Positions 1-11,920 of a DNA stretch of 64,000 nt are shown here, piece after piece (within the stretch, counting starts at the first letter, position 1; the number at the start of each line of letters is the position of its first letter). Made by a program: the position numbers and the translations under genes. A model generated the notes under the pieces. That model had not been told where the DNA came from. It did no database searches and saw only the letters and a program-made list of their open reading frames with translations. This DNA is from Ectocarpus siliculosus (Eukaryota > Sar > Phaeophyceae > Ectocarpales > Ectocarpaceae): NCBI GenBank assembly GCA_000310025.1, contig FN649729.1, positions 1,614,283-1,678,282 of the forward strand. The letters run 5' to 3'.

Positions 1-15
1 GGGGGGGGGGGGGGG
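1..15. repeat. Homopolymer G run at window edge
   Basis: Fifteen G residues open the window directly after the stop codon of the minus-strand LINE. It may be a tail-like tract or a low-quality assembly edge. Confidence 0.7.
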
Positions 16-20
16 TACTC

Positions 21-1358
21 TTACGTTTTGCATGCCTTAGCGGTTAGACCATTGACCACGCGTCCTCGAGAGGACGGAGCATTGTTCCCACAGGACCAAT
101 CACCGATGGCCAATCGTTCCTTCCTACTTTGCCAAAGGTGGCTCAAAAATGTCTTACCTAGTCTGTCTATCCTAACGATATCCCTTCCCGCCATTTCAAA
201 CCACTTCCTACTCCCCAGTACAGCTACCGTCCTCTCCTCTCTATTCCATGCCTCAAACATCTCCCTGTACGTCCCTTGTATTTTTCCCAGCTCAGTCATG
301 TACACTTCCCTCTCCTCTTCGTACCACGGACATTCCGCGACTACATGAACACGGTCTTCGCATTCGAAGCCGCAATCACATTTGAACGTGTCGTCTTCGT
401 CGTCTACCGTCCTATGTCTTCGTCGACGTTCTCGAAGGCCTATGTCCCCGGTCCTGAATTTTACCTTAAGCTTTGTCCCTGCATCCATTGGTCCATGTAG
501 GTAGTCCTTGAACCCTATTCCTTCTTTCAACATTCCGTACACTTCTAGACCCTCCTTATCCTCGGTTTCTTTCCTTAGATTCTGTTCTTCTCTCTCGGCA
601 CAAGCAACAGATATCTTCTCCTTGAACCCCTGTAGACCCTCCGTTTCCAGCGTTTCATCTTCGTAGATGTCGAACCCCTTCCATACGTCCTCTACAACCT
701 TGACCCATTCCGTGGGTTGTCTACCCCTCTTTCTGTTTGCCCACTTCGCCTCCCATACTATTCTCGGCAACCTCTCCTCTCCCATCCCGCACATGCGGTA
801 CTGCCATGTCAGCTTCCTTGCGCCTCTTCCCGACCGTAGGGATTGGATCCCCAATTCTGCCCTGACGGCTGCATTACTTGTGCGCTTGGAGCATCCTAGG
901 ATGATTTTCGCTGCGTTCATCTGCGCCGCCTCGAGTTCTTTCACTACCTTCTTATTTCCTTCCCATACTTCTCCGGCGTACTCTAGCGGCGGTACGATTA
1001 CGCTCTTCAAAACCGTCAATTTGATGCGTGTATCGAGGTGTCGGTTTGCGAGTATTGGGTGCAGCTTCCCTGCTCGTGCTTTGCCCTTTTCCGCTACCTT
1101 TGACATGTGTGCATTCCACGAGCAGTCGTTTGCGATCTCTACTCCGAGGTATGTGTACTGGTCCACTACTGCAATCTCCTCGATCCCCCACTTCCATCTA
1201 TGTTCTACTGGGTCCTCCCTGATCTCGTTGCATACCATGACGGCACTCTTCTTGACGTTGGCAGACAATCTGCACTTATCAGTAAACTTCTTCGCCGCGT
1301 CAATTTGTAGTTGCAGTCCCTCAGGGGTGTCCGACATACCCAACAAAATCATCCGCAA
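21..1358 (-). pseudogene. LINE fragment: RT thumb and C-terminal zinc knuckle
   Basis: A 445-codon open frame continues the polymerase after the FADD box (SDTPEGLQLQIDAAKKF; KKSAVMV; the YTYLGVEI segment common after the RT palm). It ends with a Cys/His knuckle, CDCGFECEDRVHVVAECPWY, usual at LINE C-termini. The first codons read a shifted version of the FADD region, so the apparent start is an artefact of the frameshift. The TAA stop lies at 21-23, beside the G run. Confidence 0.82.
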
Positions 1359-1854
1359 ACTGCATTCCTGACACCGAAGTTTCCGTGTCCCCTACTTTTA
1401 CTCTCTTCCGGACTGCCTCTACGACTTCCAACAGATCATTGATGAACACCTGGAACAATGTTGGGGACAGCGTGCAACCTTGTGGGACCTCCTGCTCAAT
1501 GTCGAAGAACTTAGACAGTTCTCCGTCTAGCATGACCGCGCTTTTCGTACACTCTGTCATGTTCTTCAGCACTCTCCACATTTTCCCCTCGATCTCGTAC
1601 TTGGACAATTGTTTCCACAGCCCATTTCTCCATACGGTATCATATGCCTTTTTCACGTCCAGGAAGAAGCAGTACGTCGGCCTTCCCGCCCTCTTTCTAC
1701 CTTGGATAATTCTCCCTACCGTGAATGCGTGGTCTACGCACCCCCTCTTCTGTCGGAAACCTGCCTGGCCCCCACTAATGCTACGTTCCTTCTCCAATAC
1801 TCCCACTACCCTATCCTTCAGCAGCTTACAAAACACTTTTCCTACTGTGTTCAA
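1321..1854 (-). pseudogene. LINE fragment: reverse transcriptase core
   Basis: This frame encodes the RT fingers and palm: GQAGFRQKRGCVDHAF, FLDVKKAYDTVWRNGLW with its catalytic aspartate, PQGCTLSPTLFQVFINDL, and FADD with the paired catalytic aspartates. The frame is lost just after FADDFVG, about 1335-1345, where homology jumps to the frame of the next fragment. Upstream it joins the preceding fragment through another frame change near 1855. Confidence 0.85.
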
Positions 1855-3107
1855 CAGTGTGATACTCCCCTATAGTTTCCTGGGCCAGTCTTGTTTCCTT
1901 TCTTAAACAAGTTCACAACCACTCTTCCCCTCCATCTACTTGGCGCATACTCGTTTTTCCACACCCAGTTGTACAGCAGTACCATCAGCTGGATCATCCC
2001 CTTCCCCCCAAACTTCATGAACTCGTTGACTATCCCATCCGCCCCTGCTGCTTTGTGGCACTGCAGCTTGTTCACACACGCCTCAACCTCGTCCTCAGTG
2101 AACTCCTTTTCTAGTTCTACGTTCCCAACGTTTGCCTTCGATGTCTCTTCTTCTTTCTGGGCCCATGCGTCCACCTCCTTCTTAAACACTTGGTCAAAAT
2201 CTTTATTCTCCGAAGGCACTCCAAGTCTCTTGTAGTGTCCTGCTAGAACTTCCCTTTTTCCCTTCCCACTGCTGACTAGTCCACCGTTCACACCTCGCAA
2301 AGTTGCTACCCCTGTATCCCCCCCTTGCGCGGTCTTTTTTACCATCCCACTAATCCCTTCCCACATCTGCGTGGTGTTCCCCTCCAGGCCTCCGTTGGCC
2401 TTCTGCACTACTTCGTCCCAAATGCACTTTTTCTTCTTTTTCACTAGTCCCTTCACCTGTTTCCTCTTGGCCCTGTATTTTTCCCAACTCTCCTCAGACC
2501 CCTCACTCAGATACTGCTTGAAGACTTCTCTAGGTTCCCCCATTTCTTCTTTCAGCTCGTCATCCCACCACTTAACCGATACCCCACATCGTACCACCTT
2601 CTTTCCCACTACTCTCTCTGCCGTTGTGTTCACTATGGACTCCCATCCTTCAATCACCCTGTCCCCTGCTGCTTGTACGTCTCCCTGTCCGTCTTCGACG
2701 CTTCTCAGCAGTTTCCTGAAGGGTTCTACACTACCAGCCAGTCCCTTCTGGAATTCATCCCGTGTCCCCTCGTCTCCCAAACGCTCTACTTTCCACCGGA
2801 ACACTTTCCTCTGTTTCTTACTCTCCGTCTTTCTAGATCGGTCGATGTTTGCCCGTATGAGGAAGTGGTCGGTCGAACCTATATCTATTGCACTAACGTG
2901 CAGCTCTGGGATCTGTGTGCTCCCCCTATCTACCAGGATGTAGTCGAGGATCGAGTATTCATTGCAAACTGCCCTTTGCCTGGTGAACTCCGGCTTTTCG
3001 CATTCCCTCCTACCGTTCAACACCATCAGCTCGTTGCTTCCCAAGAATTCAAGCATCCTCTCGCGGGGGGGGGGGGGAGGGGAGGGTTCAAGCTCGATGC
3101 AGTCCAA
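1851..3107 (-). pseudogene. LINE fragment: endonuclease C-terminus and RT N-terminus
   Basis: An open stretch of 418 codons. Residues about 20-90 match the end of an EEP-type endonuclease (NEYSILDYILVDRG; STDHFL). A long charged linker follows, then the start of the reverse transcriptase, with the YAPSRWRGRVVVNLFKKG and GPGNYRGV segments typical of LINE RTs. The frame then ends abruptly after NYRGVSHC, and homology continues in another frame. It is one piece of the broken element, not a gene. Confidence 0.8.
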
Positions 3108-3903
3108 GGGCCCCCTCCTCTATATATGTCTACAACTCCGTACTTGCGAAGAAACGGTACCTTCTTTCAAATCCATTCCAAGGTTGTTGCCTACGCGCTC
3201 CGTAACGGAGGGTGGTGACCATCACCTTCAGTATTGCCAACCATTGCATCGTGACCCACAGCCATTGCATCGATAAAAGTTCAAGAAATTGATAACGGCA
3301 AAACCAGCAGTACTGCTTTCAAAAGTCGAGCCCCTTGTTATTGAAGGCAGGCAAAAAAAAAGTTGATACTGGTCGTGCCCGCAGCTGTTACAGAAACCCG
3401 CAGTCGTTTGAAGTGGGCACGAAACGAATCTCCTTCCTACGGGGATTTCGCCGAAAGCTTGGATATTCGGGAAAACGTGACCGTCGCTGCAGGACGGACC
3501 TACCGGGAAGAGACTGCTGCATTCCGCTTCTCTCTACACCGCCCTAATGTCAATACCTCATTGTTGCCGTTCAAGGTCTAGGACGTCGTGATGGTCCGCA
3601 GAAACTATGAGGGAAAGGCCGTGTCCATTACCATATATGAGTATTGCGTTTTGAGCCCGCCTCAATGACGCGTTTCATCGTCGGCACCCTCGACCAAACG
3701 CAAAACCCTTCTGCACCCGTGACCACGTCAAGGCAGCGCCGTCAAAACCACTAAAAAAAAAAAAACGTGTCTGCTACTACAACCCACTCGGTATAAGCGG
3801 CGACAAAATGCAAGAGATACAAGGAGACTTGAGAAGCAATCGTCGTGCCAATGGTCGTGCCACCCAGAGGCGCGGCAGAGTGATATAATAGGTAGGCACT
3901 CAC

Positions 3904-4034
3904 AGAAAGAAGCGCGTGGTCGTGCAGGGGCCGCTGTTCGCGCCACACCGGGCATGACGAAGGCCGAGGCGCCGCTAAGGAATGTCGCCGTGGTTGACAC
4001 CGCCACTACGGCAGCGTATGCCGCCCCCCGAACC
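3904..4034 (-). CDS. Orphan exon, possible plastid-targeting presequence
   Basis: On the minus strand an open stretch between a CCGCAG acceptor (exon starts 4034) and a GTGAGT donor (exon ends 3904) encodes a hydrophobic run (AAYAAVVAVSTTATFLSG), then ASAFVMPGVAR, then an Ala/Pro/Arg-rich stretch. In algae with secondary red plastids the signal-peptide/transit-peptide junction carries an ASAFAP-like motif with Phe after the cleavage site, and ASAF followed by a hydroxylated or basic transit peptide fits. No first exon with a Met and no mature-protein exons could be linked, so this may be the remnant of a gene broken by repeats, or chance. Confidence 0.35.
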
Positions 4035-4321
4035 CTGCGGCGTTAATATATTGTTCACATGCGAGTGTTAGAGTTCACAGGACGAGTCGCAAAACACTGG
4101 AGTGCGTGCGCACGTTTGATATAGCGGCGCGGCTGTTCCCCGAACGGATTCTTTGCAGAACGGGTGGGTTGGCACGGCGTGGTACTGCTCGACGCGGGCA
4201 TTTACCGCTTCGGTGCGGTCAAACTTACGTGCGGCGGAAACTCTCGGGCGCGAGGGTGTGTACACGCGCGTTATACCAACGGTGGTGGGGTTGAGTATTG
4301 AGGTGGAGTATTGTCAAAGTA

Positions 4322-4412
4322 TTTTTTTTTTGTTCTTCACTTCAAATCAGCGCTCACAGCACTTGAGCCGTTTACTTCAACCCGAGGTCACACAGTCGGG
4401 CTTCTCTCCCTG
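4322..4412 (-). mobile_element. 3' fragment of a tRNA-derived SINE
   Basis: This stretch shares about 70 aligned bases (for example CTTCACTTCAAATCAGCG, then a GCCGTTTACT-like and a GGTCACACAG segment) with 54545-54640. There the sequence is the 3' part of an element that has a tRNA-like head and ends in an A tail on the minus strand. Here only the 3' body and the A-rich tail (T run at 4322-4331 on the plus strand) remain, as expected for 5' truncation. A long C run follows at about 4421-4437. Confidence 0.6.
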
Positions 4413-5928
4413 AGGCCCACTACCCCCCCCCCCCCCCGGGAATTTTTTCCCTCCAATTTTAAAGGGAAAAAAAATGCAGCACTCTCTTGCGTAAGTATAC
4501 CCGTAACAGGAAGGCTCGTCTGTCGTGGAGACATGCATGCCTCCTTTACTTTTTTCTCGCATCGTTACCTACGTCCCAGATCTGCAGTGTGCAACTGTCT
4601 ACCATCGCGAGCGCAGTCATTCACCATCCTGCCTCTAACGCTGTGCACACTCGGCGTGCTATCCTACGGTAAGCATACTTGTATAGACTGAGCAGGAGCA
4701 GATCCTTTCACGCAGCATTGCGCTGTGCGCACGATTCAGCAGTGGGCGTAAATGTCTTCCGACATTCGGCAAAACAGCGGTGGCGCTACATCGACCTCGC
4801 GGTTGTGCATCAGGGTAGAATGGTAACAGTAGGTGACGAGCGAATCACGCCAGGCACCAACGTCGGCAGGTGGGAGACATGGTCACATCCCGTGCATGCT
4901 GTAGGTCTACAGCAGTATCACACACCTACCTCTGATGTAACTGCTCTCCAGCAGCAGTTGAGGTTGCGCCAAAGTACACAATTGAGCATGGTTGCCAACA
5001 ACCAGTGGACTCCAAAACCTACTGCATACTCCGCCCAACGCAAACCCGTACGTCAAACCCTCCCCGACACATAGGAGAGGGTCGTACGGCGAAGCCACCA
5101 CCGGTTAAACAGACTAACGCTTTTTGATGCACGTGTAACAAAAGCGGCTGTTGCTTGTGGGCCGCACGACACGTGCATGATGATGACCCGCGGATCGGGT
5201 AGGAAACAAAACTTACATGGTTTCGCTTTCCAGGCTCGGTCCTCTCCCTCCTTCGCTTGCAAAAGCACAGAGATAAACGGAGCTCGACCTACACAGGTGT
5301 GCTTGTCTATGTCCGTGTGTGTGTTGTTGGGTTGGTCAACTGCTGGTGCAGTTGAGTACCAGTACAGCAGAGGGGCCCGACGGGCAGTCATCATCGACTT
5401 TCGGGTAGGTACCCCGCGGGGCTCCGCACGTGCGGTGTCCAACGCCAGATCGCCAGATCGCATATAATATCGCTGAGACAGCAGATCCAGTCATCTCAGG
5501 CCTTCGTCCTTGTGGACTCTCATACTGCTGTACAAAAAGAAGACTTGAAATCTAAGCCACTCTCTCCTATGTCCATAAAGTGCGAAGTCTGTTGTCGCTG
5601 TGTCTCTCCCCCGTGTCTCTCTGTCCCCCCACACACCCTAGAATACCGCCGTATGCGTATGAGGCTGGAAGAAAACGAAAGAATCCAGACGCCCGCGAGG
5701 TCTTTGAATTACCCGCGAGGTCGCTCAACCAGACGTCAATCAGGTTGGTCAGATTGCAGTGGATGCAAGCACACGGTGCTATGTAGCCACATTGAATGCC
5801 GTCCCGGTCAGAAGAAGGCCAAGGGAAAGAAAAATACATTGTATCTCAGCTCAATCAAGTCGGCGGAGGAGCCGGTGTTCATTACAAAAAAACAAAAAAA
5901 CGGACCCCGGACATGAGAAACGTCAATT

Positions 5929-5985
5929 TAGGGTGGAGGCTCAGTTTTTTCGTCATTTCGTCGTCACTGCTGTCGAGCACAGGTT
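5929..5985 (+). repeat. Dispersed repeat, copy 1
   Basis: The segment with GGGTGGAGGCTCAGT, then a CATTTCGTCG block and a GTCGAGCAC block, recurs in the same order at 21892-21950 inside the D-LDH gene. It is short and non-coding; the family is unknown. Confidence 0.55.
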
Positions 5986-6802
5986 GTTGTATACCAGAGT
6001 TTAGTAGCGTAGGATCCACCGCTGATGTGTGGTTCATATTTTTCGTGAAAGAGCCTCTGTTCCCTTTCTCAGCGGCCCCGGTCTTATTTGAATTATCTCC
6101 GCGGTTATCAGCGGATTTTCGACATGCGTTTGTCTGCCTCAGAAGAAACGTCGAGATCAAGTGAAGGCAGCACAAATTCCAACCATACTTCAAATAACCT
6201 TTTCTGCACATCAATTTCTCGATCTTTCGCGAACAATAATTCCATTACACTCAATAGATCAAGATGGCTACGTAGTCTTTGGACAAAGCACCAGGAGCAC
6301 CGCCAAGTCGCAACAATACCCCCTCTTCCTAAGCACTTCTACCTGAAGCACAAATAAATAACACTACTCTCGCTGACAAAAGGCAAACCACCAATAGCAC
6401 GCATGGCTAGGTAAAAATGATATTGTAACGAAGACGTTACACGTTTCGCGGTACTCTCGGGTAGAAGCTATGTATACCTGGTCTTGACATTCTTAGCGAA
6501 CAACCGCAAGAAGCAGGCAAGTCCCAAAGACAAAATCTTGCCTTGTCCACATTAACACAAGCCCCGCAGCTCAAACCGTCAATACATGTTATACCCTGAA
6601 AACCTGCTGCTCCAAAGACCCTGATCCTTTCGCACAACGCGGCGATTCAAAGGCAGCAGCATCTACCCCTCCGGTTTCCGGAATTCTCTCGCATACAAAC
6701 TGCGTGCCAGTAATGTTTTTTGGAAGGTTCTCTCAGGGCCATCGCGAGCATGAGATGAGGCAGCATAAAAACACTCTCCGCCAAGTCTTAATGTGAAGAT
6801 AC

Positions 6803-6803
6803 C

Positions 6804-6841
<38 letters not shown>
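6803..6841 (+). repeat. (CAA)n microsatellite
   Basis: Thirteen perfect CAA units lie just downstream of the stop codon of the unknown gene on the opposite strand. Confidence 0.95.
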
Positions 6842-6842
<1 letters not shown>

Positions 6843-6962
6843 AAGCCTACAGATAGATCGACCAGAAAAACACATCTTCCATCCATCATTCCCCAACAAG
6901 ACGACACGCGCGCGGATATCGGTCGGTCGGCGGATCCATCTCCACCCCTGTTCCTATAATAG

Positions 6963-9900
6963 TCAGCCAAGGTGACAACAACAGGTCATCAGAAGACAGA
7001 CACGGTTTTTCGCAAGATTCCGGCTTTTCAACCGTGGATGACGCTGCCCGTCGTCCAAGGATCTTGGGTCGTGCCCATTTTTTGAGATTCTGTTCCACGT
7101 TTCTTGACCAATCAGCGAATTGCGTGCCACAAAACCTTTTCTCTCAGGCCGTAGCTCGTAGTCCTGGAAGCAACTCAAGGCCTGTGCAGTTATCGGTAGG
7201 CGCCGCGCATCACGCGAGAAGCCGTTCCCAGGCACGCGACCGCCGCCGCTAAGTAGGGGACCACAAGTATTGCCAGGGACGGAGCATACAGGGTAGGCCG
7301 CGGTGCCATGACACTACATATGTGCCATTCGCAAAGGAAACATACAGAAACAGCACAACCGAGGGTGGCGGGGGAGGATGTGAGTTGGAGGGGGCGCGTG
7401 CGACACGGTCAAACGGAGGAACGCACCGCAAAGGAGAAAAAAAATCCAGCGCAAAAACAACACCTAGTCAGGCCCTTGCTCATGTTGGTTAAAACAGAAG
7501 GACGCTGCTTACTGGCGCGGCACACCCGTCCAAGTTTAGCTTTTGGGAGTGGTGGGCAGTGGGCCATGGACTGACCAACTCGGCCAAACCTCCAGACGAA
7601 CCACGCTTACCTCCAAAATGCTGACCCTGCGTCTGCCATAGCCACGAGTACACAGCAGAATACCGTTGGCAAGCCAACAGGAACGTTTCGTCGATCAGCA
7701 GCGAAGAGCCACGCCGAGACAAGCAACCCTGCGGAGCAGGTAGCCCAGTGGGCCCGTGCCCAATTCTGCACGGAATAGTCGTGCCCTGTATAGTAGCAGC
7801 CGACGGGTGCATGGGGTGAGGATCGAGATGGCCTATGACCCATGCTATCGAAAATTGCATCTCCATAGTAGTCAGTTTTTATGCCATGGTACATTGTACA
7901 GCGCTGCCGGACTTGGAGGGGCAGTCGCCCCGACCGGTACACGCTGCAGTGATGTCCCTTTATCCACAGGGCCAAGGCAGAGGCATGCAACAGGGCCGAC
8001 GGTGGAGCCGGTACATTGTCGGCGGGCATGAACAACCTAAATAGGACTCACAGAATCTTGCTGACGGGAAGAAAACGAAACAGCCGTGCGTCAGCAGCAT
8101 CTCGTAGGCGGCCGTCTGCAGCATCAAGGAGGTAACGTGAGAGGGAGTGGGGCGAGAGCAAGGGATACCACGGGGGTGACGGCAGACGCAAAAAGGCTGG
8201 GATAAGAGCAGAGGACCCGTTCGGAACAAGCTGTTAGGTGTGTGAGCATATGTGTGTGATGCCAACGTACCGTGATTCATGCACAAAATTATCACCCAAG
8301 CCGATGCTAAAAGCTAAGTTCTCTTGCAAGGGACACATCGCTTTACGGGGTGTACGTGAACAGGCGATAAGCTCTGCTGGTACGGTACCGCGACGAGGCT
8401 TCACGACTACAGAGGTTGATGAAGTCTGCCTCGCCTCGTGGAGTGTCGTGTCAAACCCGAAGATCGGCCGTGTATCTTGCCAACAGTCTGGCGGGCGAAC
8501 CTCCACCCGCTGTCAGATCGAAAAAAAAAACGTACCGCTAAGAACACGATACGAAACATTGCCAACAATGCCGTCCACTGACGCTTTCCTTTCAGCGTAA
8601 CCAGAACCTGACGGTTGTAGGACCTCAGCCCCAAACGCCAGGCCGGGGCCTTTGCCGAACGCCCACCCCCCCGAGGAAAAAACAGCCGGTTGTGCTCGTT
8701 GCAGCGTCATGTGCGGACCCACTCACTTTTTTCGGATCTTGCCGCAAGTTGGAGGGAACGTTCCTCCTCGCCGTGACGATGCTGGTGATCCCAGCAATCA
8801 AGAAGGGCACGCTCAAGAATGCGAGGCTCGGAACGGGCCCGCTCCCCGGCGAGGAGAAACTGAAGGTTACAAACGCGCGAAGGGGGGGGGGTGACGCTGT
8901 CACGGAACAGACAGTACACATGTTCCATGAAAGAGGCAGCGGTGAGGGAAATGTACGTCGTCTGTGGAACCGATCGAGAGGGTACATACATGTTAAAGCG
9001 CGTTCGCACGGTGGCGTGGTTGTTTTGGATTTTTGAAGCGGCGGAGAGAGCTCGGATGGATGGATGCGGGCGAGTATGCCTACGACGGAGAATGTTTGCC
9101 AGTCAAAGGGGGTGACGATTTCGCCAACAAACCTATCAAGTTGTTGCTGTTGCTGTTGCTGTTGCTGTTGTTGTTGTTGTCTTGACATTAAAAACCGTTT
9201 CGGTCTCCGCTCAGTACCTTCAAATGTCCGTCGGTACTGGTCCAACTAACGCGGACGCCTTCCGTGGTCACAAGCCAACTACCCCAAACGGGAGTACACC
9301 TCTCTAGAAATAAAAGAAAAACATAAAACGGGCGCCAGAAAAACCTTACTACAAGTGTTTCCAACAAAGTAAAAGCGAAATAAAACTTACAAGAACCACG
9401 CCTCCCACAGGTCGCTAGCAGACAACATGACGAAGAACACCAACACGAGCGCTTGAGCAGTGGAGTTCTCCTCCTCATCCTTCGCCATGAGTCTTGGGGA
9501 AAGAAGAAGACCTCCCACCGTCAAGGCCACGTGCGCTGGCACATCTGAGCAAGTCGCGTGTGGAGAGGAAGGATAGGCGACAACCGTCACCCTGTGTTGA
9601 CCGCTACACTCGTTGGTTTCACGCGGAGGAAGAATAACAAGCGGGCGATGGTTTTGGCAAGGGGGTGAGGCACTCAAAGATTGATTCGCAAGGAGTAGAA
9701 TAGGCTAGCAACGGACGAAGAAATGAGGCCGCAAAACGACTACCAAGCAAGCGGAGGGGTGGTTCCGGCGTGTGCCAACGGAGGTAGTCCCGCAATCGCC
9801 TTTCGGGACAACGCGTATTCTCGGACAAACCGTAACGCCACCGTTGACGGGAAAATCGTAAAGCAAAAGGGCGTTGATATAATTTGCTAGAAGGTCGTCG

Positions 9901-11289
9901 GTTATCTGTACGGTGCACTGACCGGTGTGTACTTCCTTTCAAGCGGACGACACGCCAAGGTGTCTCACCTCCTTTTCTGGCGCCCTCAAAAGCTTCCCTA
10001 AATGCCTAGTCTCTCGTTCTACAGGGAAACCGGGCTCTAACAAGTTTCCACACTCATCCACAGCGTTATATCCATGCACACCGGGTCGCGCCATATATCT
10101 TCCTTGTCCAAAGAATTGTTCTGTCACTCACCGAGCCGTTCTACTTGCAGTCAGTGGAAAAGTCATTACAATACGAATCACGAGCACAGGGTGCTATCAT
10201 ATCGCAACGAGACTGACAAGCGAATGCAACACCCAGGGTGAAACGGGGCCACCGTCACTGGTGAACAACAGGGATGGAATACCTCCATGCCTGCAATTAT
10301 CATGATACTATGTGAGTAAACGTGATACAACAATACCTTCCATGCGGTGAAGCAGCGGGCCCTGGATTAGCAAGCACAGGGTGTGACTCAACACTAGGAA
10401 CAGCACGTTGACCTTAAGTGGCGGAGAGAACGTGCACGACGAGCGAAAAGAGAAGAGGGAACATATTGGTCGATTTACGCTAGTACGAGGCGGGCATGTC
10501 TAGCGTGTCCAGCTTTAGCAGAACTTCCGCAAACGTCGTCTACTACAGGTGTGGGAGGGTTTATTGCTCACGCTACTCCCACTGTTTGACACCGTACGTG
10601 GACGAGCAGAAGGTGAGGTGCACTTTCTGGCATTGATCGATACAACAGCAGTGCCGGTTGTTTTTTCGACTCCAAATAATTCTAACCTTGACAACATTCT
10701 GCGGAGCCGAGTCTGGCACCTACAGTGTGTAGCAACACTGCAACAGCAGTAGCTTCCTCGGCATCCGTGCGCGTCTTTCGCCCCTAAACACAACCTCTCC
10801 GTCTTGTTTCCACCAGCCGGGTCAGAAAGTTGCGGTCTCGAGTGAACGACCCGCCCAGTGATCGGCACCCATCGAAAAACGCCCCAAACCCAAGCACAAT
10901 TCCCGCTCATCGACCTTGTGTGTCGCATACGCATACACTGACAGAAAATCCCACCTAGAACACCGACAACAAGCCAACCCAAACCATTAGCAGTATACGT
11001 CGCCCAAGTACGGGTTATATTGCACTGGTAGCTGTACGACTCTCATACTCGTATCAACCTCTCCCTCAAATTCGAAAGAAAAGGGCTGGGAGGCGGGATC
11101 AACGTACGATTCAGCGGGTCTTTGTTCCACGTGGCTTCCCAGGTGTGCTAAATCTCTTCTTCCTGTACTTGGCCTGAGGATACGCGTCTGGCCTCCTCTT
11201 GTCTCCCTACGCACCAAGGCAATAACCGTGAGGGTCATCATGGTCCCGTAGTACTTTTCCGTTACGGGACCCCTAGAAACCCGAACCAA
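6963..11289 (-). CDS. Eight-exon gene of unknown function, possible membrane protein
   Basis: I do not recognise the family. Eight exons chain with matching phases: 11289-11049 (5' end unresolved), 10120-9969, 9608-9391, 9299-9218, 8859-8727, 8607-8536, 7728-7611 and 7248-6963 (TAG/TGA/TAA-terminated frame), giving about 433 codons without an internal stop. The best coding signal is exon 2 (GRYMARPGVHGYNAVDECGN, then ETRHLGKLLRAPEKE), flanked by ACAG and GTGAGA. Exon 3 has two hydrophobic runs (VPAHVALTVGGLLL; ALVLVFFVMLSAS), and exon 7 a third (LLVSAWLF; VGLPTVFCCVLVAMA). Donors include a perfect GTAAGT after exon 3 and a GTAAGC after exon 7. The first exon shown begins with a non-ATG codon, so an upstream exon is expected. 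Weak points are the absence of any known domain and the poor composition of the last exon. Some exons may be wrong even if the gene is real. Confidence 0.42.
9141..9180 (+). repeat. GTT/GCT trinucleotide repeat
   Basis: Imperfect TTG/CTG trinucleotide array of about 13 units, located in an intron of the unknown gene on the opposite strand. Confidence 0.9.
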
Positions 11290-11853
11290 GACCTAACCTA
11301 CCACCATATGCAGCGGTATATAGTTACAACTCTCAGAAGATGTAAATCTTAGGCAGCAGGTTGTTCTGTCTACGACGAACAAAACTTCCCCCTTGTGACA
11401 GAGTACTCACCCCGCGTAGTGAACACATCACGTCTCCCCCGGGATGCTTGGCAAATTCGGCTCCTACGTGTTGTCAGCCCTAAGATATTCGCGCAATGTG
11501 AGAGGGACAGGGAGGAGGAGCTGACAGAACCGGGGCAGGATTGGGGGCTCTCATGACACCGATGTCGCAATCCCCAAGGCTTTGTGTCCCTACTATGCCC
11601 GGGCAGGGCGGCATGCCTCGTGCTCCCCGGTCCCGGCTGCTGTTCACCGAGCTTCGTGCTTGCTCCAACGATCGTGATTTGCGATGCGGGACGTCAGACA
11701 CCTTGGGGGTACCCACGAACCCCAACTCATTCGGAACAGACCATCCATATAGCAGCGTACAGTATACTCCGCATGCATTAGGGTCTTCAGGACTGCCACG
11801 CGTGTAGACTCTCTGTCCTACTCTACCGGTGTCAACGTGCTTGATATTGTATT

Positions 11854-11920
11854 TTAGACTACTACGTACAGCAGTAGGCGCCAGCACTTCTAGTTTTGGC
11901 CGAGGCTGGGGTTCTTAACT
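11854..11920 (+). repeat. Dispersed inverted repeat, copy A (contains TACAGCAGTA)
   Basis: About 60 bases, starting ACTACTACGTACAGCAGTAG and running through TTTTGGCCGAGGCTGGGG, are nearly identical to the reverse complement of 16687-16745 in an LDH intron. A diverged relative sharing the CCGAGG-TGGGGTTCTT part lies at 22359-22432. Confidence 0.8.

Larger units (their letters stand above)
21..3215 (-). mobile_element. Decayed LINE (non-LTR) retrotransposon
   Basis: The minus strand carries, in 5'-3' order, the end of an apurinic/apyrimidinic-type endonuclease (SILDYILVDRG, then DIGSTDHFLI near the end of the domain), a reverse transcriptase (GQAGFRQKRGC, DVKKAYDTVW, QGCTLSPTLF, catalytic FADD) and a C-terminal CxC-x3-C-x5-H-x4-C zinc knuckle typical of many LINEs. 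The coding sequence is spread over three overlapping frames, so at least two frameshifts inactivate it. The 5' part of the endonuclease is missing or scrambled upstream of a C-rich tract near 3066-3085. No target-site duplication could be recognised. The clade cannot be assigned by eye; the endonuclease-RT-zinc knuckle order fits Jockey/I-like groups rather than RTE. The left end coincides with the window edge. Confidence 0.88.
4440..6960. other. Intergenic stretch, no gene recognised
   Basis: Open frames here are short, overlap on both strands and show no domain. It holds two copies of the TACTGCTGTA motif (4908 and 5523), a block at 5929-5985 that recurs at 21892-21950, and a CAA microsatellite at its right end. 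Confidence 0.6.

Noticed and set aside
2371-3276. Plus-strand open frames over the LINE
   Set aside because: Shadows of the minus-strand endonuclease/RT reading frames.
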